From positions 1 through 11,116 of the forward strand of contig DAOWIT010000010.1 in NCBI GenBank assembly GCA_030640765.1: a DNA stretch of 11,116 bases, read 5' to 3'. Within the stretch, counting starts at the first letter, position 1. Every line of letters begins with the position of its first letter. The position numbers were made by a program, and so were the translations under genes. This document shows, in pieces, positions 1 through 6,925 of the stretch. The notes under the pieces are model-generated. The model worked only from the letters and a program-made list of their open reading frames with translations. It ran no database searches and was not told the origin of the DNA. The DNA is from Candidatus Latescibacterota bacterium (GTDB taxonomy: Bacteria; Latescibacterota; MVCY01).

Positions 1-2
1 AC

Positions 3-77
3 ACAGTAGACTTGATCGATTTCCAGGAACATTCTTTTTATGATCTACTCAGGTCGAGATTCAAATGGGGCATTTAG
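3..77 (+). CDS. nadK: C-terminal fragment of probable NAD kinase (5' end outside window)
   Basis: Frame 3 is open from the window edge to a TAG at 75-77 and encodes 24 residues ending SFYDLLRSRFKWGI. This resembles the usual end of bacterial NAD kinases, where an aromatic residue and a 'LR.K..W' pattern close the protein. NAD kinase phosphorylates NAD to NADP in the cytoplasm. nadK commonly sits just upstream of recN in many bacteria, which fits the next gene here. Only the tail is visible: no catalytic motif (GGDG, NE/D) lies inside the window, so the call rests on a short similarity judged by eye plus gene order. An overlapping ATG-started frame at 40-249 has no recognisable content and runs into a palindromic repeat, so it was not called. 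Confidence 0.5.
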   Translation, partial: TVDLIDFQEHSFYDLLRSRFKWGI

Positions 78-184
78 CTGTTTACGGAACTATGCTGATA
101 GCGTGAGGTCACGCTGCATGAGACAACGACTCCGAGAATGGCTTGAATTTTTATGGACAGAAATCAACCACCAAATCATAATTG

Positions 185-253
185 GCCACAAAAACACAAC
201 GGCACAAAGATACCCGATATTATCTAATCTTCGTGTCTTGGTGCCTTAGTGGC
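185..253. repeat. Imperfect palindromic intergenic element
   Basis: The spacer between the probable nadK end and recN contains nested inverted repeats. The outer arms are GCCAC (185-189) and GTGGC (249-253). The main arms are GGCACAAAGATAC (201-213) and GTGTCTTGGTGCC (233-245), which pair at 11 of 13 positions, plus one G-T wobble. An inner AGATA/TATCT stem (208-212/221-225) is an alternative fold. The left side carries about 8 extra bases between the outer and main arms. The wording (GGCACaAAGAcAC-like, with GCCAC ends) resembles short palindromes that I recall as dispersed in many environmental bacterial genomes; that family link is recollection, not a search result. There is no T-run, so a Rho-independent terminator is unlikely. 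Confidence 0.55.
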
Positions 254-296
254 TAAGTCCTTTTCTGAAAAAGATTTTTACATCTATTTCTAGGCT

Positions 297-2015
297 ATGT
301 TACGAGAATTGCACATCAAAAACTATGCTCTAATTGATGAAATACGGGTGGAGTTCTCTGCAGGCCTGAATATAATTACTGGGGAGACCGGTGCTGGTAA
401 ATCAATTCTCATCGGTTCCCTGGGACAAGTTCTTGGAGAACGGGCCACCCCAGATTTTATCAGAACCGGTGCAGATAGATATGTTGTCGAAGCACTTTTC
501 CTGCTTGACGGGACCCATCCGGTGTTCGCCGCCCTGAAGCAACTGGGGGTGGAAACCGAGGCGGGAGAACTCCTCTTGCGTCGGGAAACCTTCACCGAAG
601 GACACAGCCGATGTTACGCCAATGACACCCAGGTCACTGCCCGGGCCTTAAGGTCCATCGGCGATCTGCTGGTGGACATACATGGCCCCCATAGCCATCA
701 ATCTTTGCTTAAGGTAGAAAAACATGTAGACTTCTTAGACAGCTTCGGACAGATGGAAGAACCTGTGGGGCAGATGGGACGGGAATATCACCAACTCAAT
801 GCCCTGAGAGGTGAGCTGGAGGAATTGAGACAGAGGAAAGCCGCCGCCGAGGAGAAACGGGAACTCTACAGCTTTCAGCTCAAAGAGATCACCGACGCCT
901 CCCCTGACCTGGAAAATTGGGAACAACTGGAACAGGAATGCACTGTTTTGGAGAACAGAGAGCGGTTGGCTGAGGATGTGATTCAGCTCTATGATCTCTT
1001 ATATGATGGAGAGGATTCGGTAGCAGAGAGACTGGGAAGGGGTGCTCATTGGCTTAAGGACGCAGCCCGATTTGACCAAATCCTGGCAGAGAAGAACAAA
1101 ACCTACGACTCCTTGATTTATGAAGTAGAAGACCTCTCATTTTTCCTGCGCGATTACGGTGAGAAACTGCAAGACGCTCCCCAACGCTTAGAGGATCTCA
1201 GGAACAAACTGGCAGGACTGGAACAGATCAAGAGAAAATACGGAGAGAGTGTGGAGAAAGTCTGGGAACGAAAGGAGTTCCTGGAGAAAGAGCTTGTTCT
1301 CTCGGGTAACATTGACCAACAGATAGAGGAAGTGGAAGGGTCCGTTCAAAAGCTGCAGGAAGAACTCTCCCGACGATGCGCTTCGGTTTCTCAGAGGCGT
1401 CGGGCCGCAGCTTCCCATTTAACTGTTCAGGTCGAGTCTTCCTTAAAGCAATTGGGAATACCCAACGCTCAGTTTGAGGTGAGATTTTTCGACAGAGAAG
1501 ACCCCGAGGGAACGGTGGAAATTGCCGGCAAGAGGTTCAACCCGGGTCCCACAGGGATTGAGGAGGTGGAGTTCTTTATCTCTACTAATGCAGGAGAAGA
1601 GAAGAAACCCCTGGTCAAGATAGTCTCCTTGGGCGAGATCTCCCGGATTATGCTTTCGTTGAAAAGTATCTTAGCAGAGGTAGATGCCATTCCCACTTTG
1701 ATCTTTGACGAGATCGATGTGGGCGTCTCCGGACGGATCGCCGAAGCAGTAGGCAGAAAGATGAAACAGCTTTCTGCTACTCATCAGATCATATCGATAA
1801 CTCATCTGCCGCAAATAGCCAAGATGGCAGACAGGCACCTCTCTGTTTTTAAGAAGATCAAAGACGGCAGAAGCACTACCAGAGCGGTAGGATTAACAGA
1901 AGAGGAGAGAATCGAAGAGATAGCGAAGCTTTTGGAAGGAGAGCAAATCTCCCAAACGGCGATCAGACACGCTGAGGAGATGCTCCACCAGAGAGAGAGG
2001 AGTACCCGCAGATGA
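297..2015 (+). CDS. recN: DNA repair protein RecN
   Basis: This SMC-like ATPase of 572 aa has normal RecN length. RecN acts in the cytoplasm on DNA double-strand breaks, holding ends or sisters together for RecA-dependent repair. The N-terminal half-ATPase has Walker A GETGAGKS (residues 29-36) and the RecN block LVDIHGPHSHQSLL (about 125-138), which includes the Q-loop. Residues about 160-375 are charged, heptad-like coiled coil. The C-terminal half has the signature SLGEISRIML (444-453), Walker B LIFDEIDVGVSG with D471/E472, and an H-loop region in ISITHLPQIAKMADRH. The signature reads SLGE where RecN usually has SGGE; the Ser, second Gly and Glu are kept. The start ATG at 297 gives the canonical MLxELxIKNYALI beginning, but the Shine-Dalgarno (TAGG) is weak. 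Its TGA overlaps the next gene's ATG (ATGA), so the two are probably cotranscribed. Confidence 0.97.
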   Translation: MLRELHIKNYALIDEIRVEFSAGLNIITGETGAGKSILIGSLGQVLGERATPDFIRTGADRYVVEALFLLDGTHPVFAALKQLGVETEAGELLLRRETFTEGHSRCYANDTQVTARALRSIGDLLVDIHGPHSHQSLLKVEKHVDFLDSFGQMEEPVGQMGREYHQLNALRGELEELRQRKAAAEEKRELYSFQLKEITDASPDLENWEQLEQECTVLENRERLAEDVIQLYDLLYDGEDSVAERLGRGAHWLKDAARFDQILAEKNKTYDSLIYEVEDLSFFLRDYGEKLQDAPQRLEDLRNKLAGLEQIKRKYGESVEKVWERKEFLEKELVLSGNIDQQIEEVEGSVQKLQEELSRRCASVSQRRRAAASHLTVQVESSLKQLGIPNAQFEVRFFDREDPEGTVEIAGKRFNPGPTGIEEVEFFISTNAGEEKKPLVKIVSLGEISRIMLSLKSILAEVDAIPTLIFDEIDVGVSGRIAEAVGRKMKQLSATHQIISITHLPQIAKMADRHLSVFKKIKDGRSTTRAVGLTEEERIEEIAKLLEGEQISQTAIRHAEEMLHQRERSTRR

Positions 2016-2596
2016 AACGAGCAGCATTGGCAGCAAACCTACTGGCAATAAGCAGGGTGCTTTTGATTCCACCGTTTATTTTCTGCATTATCTTCAGCCA
2101 AAGAGATGGGTTTTACCTGAATCTGGCCCGGGTGCTGCTTCTCTATGGGGTAATGAGCGATATCTTAGATGGGCGACTGGGTGCGTTAGCTGGGAATAAT
2201 CCTATCGGTCAGTTTTTGGATCCCTTGGCAGATAAATTGTGCATAGCAGCGATTTATATCTCTCTTTCTTTGGTCTGGCATAACCCTCCCCTGTGGTTAA
2301 CTTCCATAGTAGTAGGGCGCTTTCTGGTTGTGCGTTTGCTGTGGTTAATCGGGTTCTTAAGGGCAAAGGAGAAATTGCAATCCTTTCTTCAGAAAAAGAG
2401 CATTTTGACCAAGTCTAATCTGTGGGGAAAGGCCTCCTCCTGGTCTCAGGCGGTACTTATTTTCGCCATTCTGTTCTCTCTGCCCGGAGGCTGGGTCACC
2501 TTTCTCTACTGGATAGTGGCGGCTGTCACGGTGATAACAGGGATAATTTACTTAGTCCAGGGAGTGCGAGAGGCAAAGAGGTTGGGCTTAGTCTGA
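2012..2596 (+). CDS. CDP-alcohol phosphatidyltransferase family membrane protein (PgsA-like)
   Basis: This 194-aa integral membrane protein begins with the family's typical LAANLLAISRVLLIPPFIF helix. It carries the CDP-alcohol transferase motif at residues 50-74: D50, D53, G54, G66, D70 and D74, all four aspartates at normal spacing. Related enzymes such as PgsA transfer phosphatidyl from CDP-diacylglycerol to glycerol-3-phosphate in phospholipid synthesis at the inner membrane. The usual Ala-Arg after DGxx is Gly57-Ala58 here, an uncommon change in a nearly invariant pair, so substrate and activity are uncertain and no gene symbol is given. Several more hydrophobic helices follow, with a basic C-terminus. 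The start ATG at 2012 overlaps the recN stop (ATGA) and has AGGAG at 1998-2002, 9 nt upstream. The frame stays open after its TGA until 2780 (see next entry). Confidence 0.85.
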   Translation: MKRAALAANLLAISRVLLIPPFIFCIIFSQRDGFYLNLARVLLLYGVMSDILDGRLGALAGNNPIGQFLDPLADKLCIAAIYISLSLVWHNPPLWLTSIVVGRFLVVRLLWLIGFLRAKEKLQSFLQKKSILTKSNLWGKASSWSQAVLIFAILFSLPGGWVTFLYWIVAAVTVITGIIYLVQGVREAKRLGLV

Positions 2597-2632
2597 GCGA
2601 AATTGCCTTGGAATAGAGGAATTATCGGTTAC

Positions 2633-2782
2633 TTGAAAATTAAGCCGACGCCAGTACGCATTGAACCCGAACCTGAATATAAGTCCTTGAATTTCATCTT
2701 GTTCGTCACCCTGTTGCTCATTTTACAAAGAGTAACACCGGGTGATTTTTATATTCTGATTTCTATATTGGCAAAGATATGA
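2633..2782 (+). CDS. Possible small hydrophobic protein (49 aa) coupled to the ABC exporter
   Basis: From a TTG at 2633 this frame encodes 49 residues. They form a polar, Pro/Glu-rich head (KIKPTPVRIEPEPEYKS) and then a hydrophobic part (about residues 19-31 and 39-47) broken by QRVTPGD, looking like one or two short membrane segments. Its TGA (2780-2782) overlaps the ATG of the first exporter subunit as ATGA, the same junction used by recN and the pgsA-like gene. That exporter start has no good Shine-Dalgarno of its own, which would fit translational coupling. The sequence GAGGA at 2616-2620 lies 12 nt before the TTG, longer than ideal. No family is recognised. The frame is continuous with the pgsA-like gene across its TGA, so this could instead be a relic C-terminal extension, or chance. 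Confidence 0.4.
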   Translation: MKIKPTPVRIEPEPEYKSLNFILFVTLLLILQRVTPGDFYILISILAKI

Positions 2783-4515
2783 AAAACTTGTTAATTCTGA
2801 AGAGCTTTCTGCTGAAACATAAGGGACAGTTGGTCCTTGGCGTTATCGCCTTGGCGTTCAGCAACCTGTCTGCTCTGCTGGTTCCTCGCATTTTACGGGA
2901 CACCATAGATGGTTTAAGAACGGAAATAAGCAGGGGGGCACTTGTGCGATATGCCCTGCTTATAGTCTCTTTGACTATCATTGCCGGTGCATTCAGATTT
3001 CTGACCCGTTACAAATTAATTGGCACCTCATTCACTATCGCATGCGAACTGCGCAACCATCTGTTTGCCCACCTTCAAAGACTCTCCACCTCATATTTTA
3101 AGAAGATGCGCACCGGAGACATAATGGCCCGGGCGACAAACGACCTTGAGGCTGTGCGAAGGCTGCTGGGGCCAGGAGTTCTAAATCTGCTTAACATAGC
3201 CATTATGGGACCTATTGCTATCGGCCTGATGACAGGTATCTCTCCTCGGCTCACTCTGTATGCTTTACTGCCCTTGCCTTTTTTGACCTTCATCATAGCC
3301 GTCGTTCGCCCTAAGATATTTAGCCGCTTCCAACAGGTACAGGAACAGTTCTCTTCAATCAGTGCAAAGGCACAGGAGAACCTGACAGGTATAAGGGTGA
3401 TAAAAGCCTACGCTCAGGAGGAGAACGAGATCAGCAGTTTCCGGCAGATAAATCAAGGATATTTAGAGAGAAATATGGGATTAGTGAAGATTTGGGGCCT
3501 ATTTTGGCCTTTTATAATGTTGATTGCCGGTGTCAGTATGGTCGTGGTGCTGTGGCTTGGTGGCCGCCAGGTAATCACTGATCACATCTCTTTAGGTCAA
3601 TTTGTCCAATTCACCCACTACCTTATGATGCTCACCTGGCCTATGATGGCCTTAGGATGGGTAATAAACTTGCTGCAGAGAGGCTCTGTCTCAATGAGCA
3701 GAATCGCCGAGATCCTGAACCAACCTCCTGAGATTAAAGATAGTAAAGAGAGGAAAAGTATCCAGACCCTGGAGGGAACCATCGAGTTCAGAAATGTAAG
3801 TTTCGCCTATGATACAACACAGGTTCTCAAGAACATAAATCTAAAGATAGAGAAAGGTATGACCGTAGCTATTGTGGGGCCCACCGGGGCAGGCAAGACC
3901 ACTCTGGTTAATCTAATCCCCCGGTTATTCGATGTCACTGAAGGACAAGTAATTATTAATGGGATAGATGTGAGACAAATTCCTCTAAAACTTCTGCGGA
4001 AAAGTATTGGCTATACTCCCCAGGAAAGTTTCCTCTTTTCCGAAAGTATCAAGGAAAATATCGCCTACGGTTTGGAAGATGGTGATGAGCATCTGATTCA
4101 ACAGGCAGCCACCATATCAAATCTGACGGATGATATTGAGGGATTCCCCGAGAGATACGACACTATGGTGGGCGAACGCGGAGTTACGCTTTCCGGCGGA
4201 CAAAAACAGCGCGTTGCCTTAGCCAGGGCAATTGTCCGCCATCCTTCAATTCTTATCTTAGATGATGTTTTCTCCAGCGTGGATACCTATACCGAAGAAG
4301 AAATACTAAGAGAGTTGCGTCAGTTCATGAAAGCCAGAACCAGCATTCTGGTATCACACAGGATATCAACTGTTCGGGAGGCAAACCTGATAGTGGTGCT
4401 TGAGGATGGACAGATTGCAGAGCAAGGTACACACGAAGAACTGTTGGCCCACGACGGGTTTTATGCCAATATGTATCAGCAGCAACAATTGTTGGAAGAA
4501 ATAGCGAGGATGTGA
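2779..4515 (+). CDS. ABC exporter half-transporter, degenerate-site subunit (MdlA/BmrC-like)
   Basis: This 578-aa protein fuses an N-terminal six-helix exporter domain (about residues 1-310) to a nucleotide-binding domain. Visible motifs are Walker A GPTGAGKTT (367-375), signature LSGGQ (471-475), Walker B LILDD (D495) and the H-loop histidine H527. The residue after the Walker B Asp, normally the catalytic Glu, is Asp496. This is the mark of the degenerate subunit in heterodimeric exporters such as TM287/288 and BmrCD. With the next gene it should form an inner-membrane pump for lipids, drugs or other hydrophobic compounds; the substrate cannot be told from sequence. The start ATG at 2779 overlaps the stop of the possible small ORF and has only a weak ribosome site. 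The last codons ATG-TGA abut the partner gene. Confidence 0.93.
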   Translation: MKNLLILKSFLLKHKGQLVLGVIALAFSNLSALLVPRILRDTIDGLRTEISRGALVRYALLIVSLTIIAGAFRFLTRYKLIGTSFTIACELRNHLFAHLQRLSTSYFKKMRTGDIMARATNDLEAVRRLLGPGVLNLLNIAIMGPIAIGLMTGISPRLTLYALLPLPFLTFIIAVVRPKIFSRFQQVQEQFSSISAKAQENLTGIRVIKAYAQEENEISSFRQINQGYLERNMGLVKIWGLFWPFIMLIAGVSMVVVLWLGGRQVITDHISLGQFVQFTHYLMMLTWPMMALGWVINLLQRGSVSMSRIAEILNQPPEIKDSKERKSIQTLEGTIEFRNVSFAYDTTQVLKNINLKIEKGMTVAIVGPTGAGKTTLVNLIPRLFDVTEGQVIINGIDVRQIPLKLLRKSIGYTPQESFLFSESIKENIAYGLEDGDEHLIQQAATISNLTDDIEGFPERYDTMVGERGVTLSGGQKQRVALARAIVRHPSILILDDVFSSVDTYTEEEILRELRQFMKARTSILVSHRISTVREANLIVVLEDGQIAEQGTHEELLAHDGFYANMYQQQQLLEEIARM

Positions 4516-4526
4516 AGGGCACAACT

Positions 4527-6341
4527 ATGACTCATGGTCATGCCAGTGAGGATCAAACGGGCGAGGAAATACTGGGCAAAGCGTATGACCGCCGGCTAAT
4601 GCGTCGGCTTATCAGGTATCTTCTCCCCTACAAACTGTTAGTAGTAGTATCTCTGGTTACTATTCTTCTTGTATCTGCCTTGCAACTGGCAGAACCATAT
4701 CTGGTGATGATTGCCATCGACCGTTACATAACTCCCAAAGATAGCTCGGGATTGCTTCGCATAGCTGTGCTGTTTCTGGGCGTGTTAATCCTAGGTTTCT
4801 TATTTCGTTATATCCAGATTCATATTATGCAACTGACTGCCCAGAAGGTGATGTATGACATGAGAACGGGGATATTTGAGCATCTCCAAGGAATGTCTCT
4901 CTCCTTTTTCGACAGAAACCCTGTGGGTAGATTGATGACCCGATTGACCAACGATGTGGAAGTGCTAAGCGAGATGCTTAGCTCTGGGGTGGTAACTATC
5001 TTTGCTGATATCTTTACCCTGATAGGGATAGTGGTGGTTATGCTTCTGCTTAATTTCAAATTAGCGTTGATTAGCTTCTTAGTGCTTCCTCTATTGATGT
5101 GGGTCACATTTCTGTTTCGGCAAAGAGTTCGAGAAGCATATCGGGCTATCAGGGTAAGAATAGCTCGCATTAATGCATTTTTGCAAGAGAACATTATGGG
5201 CATCTCCATCGTCCAGATATTTAATCGGGAAGAGAGAAATCTCAATAAGTTTCGTGATTTGAATCAAGATCATCTGGATGCCCGGTTGCGATCGCTTCTC
5301 TACAGCGCAGTATTTCACCCCACAGTGGAAGTAATCGGCTCTGCTGGTGTTGCCTTAATCGTCTGGTATGGCGGTGGGCAAGTTCTTAAAAATGTTCTTA
5401 CCTTTGGTGCGCTGGTCGCTTTTATCCAGTATGTGAACAGATTTTATCAACCGATAAGGGATTTGAGCCAGAAATACAATATTATGCAGGCAGCTATGGC
5501 CTCTTCCGAACGGATATTCAAGCTCTTGGACACAGAACCGGAGATTAAAGATCCACCCCATCCTGTGCCGATGAATACAATAAGGGGAGAGATTGAATTC
5601 AGAAATGTCTGGTTTGCCTACCAGGCGGAAAACTATGTCTTACGGGATGTCTCTTTCCACATCTCCCCCGGGGAAAAGATGGCCTTTGTTGGCCTAACTG
5701 GAGCAGGCAAGACATCGATAATTAATCTGTTAGCCCGTTTCTACGATGTGCAACAAGGAGAGATATTAATCGATGGAGTGAACATCAGAGATATAGTTCA
5801 AAGACAGCTGCGACAGCATTTGGGAATAGTCTTGCAGGATGTCTTTCTCTTCTCTGGAAGTGTAGAGGATAACATCCGGCTGGGAGAAGAGAGAATATCC
5901 TCAGAACAGGTCCAGGTGGCCGCCCAGTATGTAAATGTAGATAGCTTTGTAAGGAAACTGCCTAATGGGTATCAGGAAGAGGTACACGAACGGGGCGGGA
6001 TTCTCTCTGTGGGCCAGAGACAACTTTTGGCATTTGCCCGGGCATTGGCTTTCGACCCCAAGATACTTATCTTGGATGAGGCCACCTCCAGCGTGGATAC
6101 CGAAACCGAAATACTTATCCAGGATGCGTTGACCAAGTTGCTCCAAGGAAGAACGTCTATAGTTATCGCTCATCGGCTCTCTACTATCAAAAATGTCGAC
6201 CGGATAATTGTTCTCCACAAAGGCAGAATTAAGGAGACAGGCACCCACGAGGAACTGCTCGAAAAGAGGGGGATCTACCATCGTCTATATCAGTTGCAGT
6301 ACCAATTCCAAGAGCGGCTTTCAGATCCGATATGCCGTTAG
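4527..6341 (+). CDS. ABC exporter half-transporter, catalytic subunit (MdlB/BmrD-like)
   Basis: This 604-aa protein has six membrane helices (about residues 25-330) followed by a nucleotide-binding domain. Motifs are Walker A GLTGAGKT (389-396), a variant signature LSVGQ (493-497), Walker B LILDEATSSVD with D517 and catalytic E518, and H-loop H549. It supplies the complete Walker A/B site, which pairs with the canonical LSGGQ of the upstream subunit. Its own LSVGQ would face the Asp-containing site of that subunit. This is the expected division of labour in a heterodimeric exporter. I chose ATG 4527 because AAGGG at 4515-4519 lies 7 nt upstream. An in-frame GTG at 4512, overlapping the previous stop, would add 5 residues, but its GAGGA is only 1 nt away. 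The two genes are almost certainly cotranscribed. Confidence 0.93.
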   Translation: MTHGHASEDQTGEEILGKAYDRRLMRRLIRYLLPYKLLVVVSLVTILLVSALQLAEPYLVMIAIDRYITPKDSSGLLRIAVLFLGVLILGFLFRYIQIHIMQLTAQKVMYDMRTGIFEHLQGMSLSFFDRNPVGRLMTRLTNDVEVLSEMLSSGVVTIFADIFTLIGIVVVMLLLNFKLALISFLVLPLLMWVTFLFRQRVREAYRAIRVRIARINAFLQENIMGISIVQIFNREERNLNKFRDLNQDHLDARLRSLLYSAVFHPTVEVIGSAGVALIVWYGGGQVLKNVLTFGALVAFIQYVNRFYQPIRDLSQKYNIMQAAMASSERIFKLLDTEPEIKDPPHPVPMNTIRGEIEFRNVWFAYQAENYVLRDVSFHISPGEKMAFVGLTGAGKTSIINLLARFYDVQQGEILIDGVNIRDIVQRQLRQHLGIVLQDVFLFSGSVEDNIRLGEERISSEQVQVAAQYVNVDSFVRKLPNGYQEEVHERGGILSVGQRQLLAFARALAFDPKILILDEATSSVDTETEILIQDALTKLLQGRTSIVIAHRLSTIKNVDRIIVLHKGRIKETGTHEELLEKRGIYHRLYQLQYQFQERLSDPICR

Positions 6342-6417
6342 TCCTCCGAATATGACTTGGGAGGTCTCTGCCCAAATGAGATTGTGGCCATCCATCAGTT
6401 GTATTGACCTTTTCGTT

Positions 6418-6447
6418 TTGCATATCTTACTGAAAATTATCTATATT
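6418..6447 (+). promoter_or_regulatory. Possible sigma-70-type promoter in the spacer before the DUF3566-like gene
   Basis: In the AT-rich 215-nt spacer after the exporter genes, TTGCAT (6418-6423) and TATATT (6442-6447) are separated by 18 nt, a reasonable match to -35 and -10 boxes. This would leave a leader of about 100 nt before the ATG at 6557. A better -35 match, TTGACC at 6404-6409, has only TTACTG at 17 nt. An A8 run lies at 6459-6466. I see no clear terminator or riboswitch in the rest of 6342-6556; TTGGG/CCCAA (around 6357-6375) is a short stem without a T-run. AT-rich sequence gives such matches by chance, so this is only a candidate. Confidence 0.25.
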
Positions 6448-6556
6448 GGGATCATCGAAAAAAAAGGTTGCAAATTCGATTCTTTTTTATTACCTTTAAA
6501 TCAATATTCCTATTTTTGATTGCGCCAAATCACAACTGCTGCATATTTAGTATCTT

Positions 6557-6925
6557 ATGGGATATCAGTTAAGGAAAATATATATCTGGCCAGCTATTAA
6601 GATATCCTTCTTTCTTTTTGCCATCTTTGGGGTTGCCATAGGCATCGGGTGGGTAACGCTGGTCTCACTTTTCACCAGTTTTCTCCGCCCGTTCTTACCA
6701 GAGGGATGGGAACTGGCCAAAATCTCGGGTATGTCTCTCTTGGCAGGGGTTTTTCTCTCTGCATCAGTCTACGCTGGCCTGGGTGTTGTATTTACAGTCA
6801 TTGTATGTTTGGTTTACAATGCGGTCGCCAACTGGACCGGCGGTTTTGAAATTGATTTAGATAAGGTAATATCTGTGGCTTCAATTCCTGATGGCGGGGA
6901 GAAGGAAAAAATTACTGATGCCTGA
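6557..6925 (+). CDS. DUF3566-like two-helix membrane protein
   Basis: This 122-aa protein has two clear membrane segments (about residues 13-42 and 58-89) joined by a short loop with FLRPFLPEGWEL. After the second helix comes VYNAVANWTGGFEIDL, then a polar tail. The layout (basic aromatic start, helix, loop, helix, then 'YN..A...GG.E..L') resembles the DUF3566 transmembrane family, whose function is unknown. The assignment is by eye. The start ATG at 6557 has no strong Shine-Dalgarno, but it gives a sensible N-terminus just before the first helix. The stop (6923-6925) overlaps the chosen gltX start by 8 nt, so the two genes are likely cotranscribed, although a link in function to glutamyl-tRNA synthesis is not implied. 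Confidence 0.7.
   Translation: MGYQLRKIYIWPAIKISFFLFAIFGVAIGIGWVTLVSLFTSFLRPFLPEGWELAKISGMSLLAGVFLSASVYAGLGVVFTVIVCLVYNAVANWTGGFEIDLDKVISVASIPDGGEKEKITDA

Noticed and set aside
40..249. 69-aa plus-strand ORF upstream of recN
   Set aside because: It overlaps the probable nadK tail in another frame, runs into the palindromic repeat, and its sequence has no recognisable domain or ribosome site.
238..266. recN promoter (TTGGTG, 17 nt, then TTTTCT)
   Set aside because: The -10 match is poor and the -35 lies in the palindrome arm. No LexA-type or other convincing operator was seen.
2594..2782. TGA recoding (readthrough) of the pgsA-like gene as a different genetic code
   Set aside because: Other genes in the window (recN, the exporter subunit, gltX's neighbour) also end at TGA at sensible lengths, and the 194-aa product is already normal length for the family.
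4820..5245. 141-aa minus-strand ORF inside the second exporter gene
   Set aside because: It lies antisense to a clear membrane domain with conserved sequence on the plus strand. Its low-complexity, basic content is typical of an antisense shadow.
6357..6375. Terminator after the exporter genes (TTGGG/CCCAA)
   Set aside because: The stem is only 5 bp with a 9-nt loop and no T-run follows.
6208..6519. 103-aa plus-strand ORF spanning the end of the exporter gene and the following spacer
   Set aside because: The first 130 nt are an alternative frame of the exporter gene and the rest is AT-rich spacer. No domain or ribosome site is visible.
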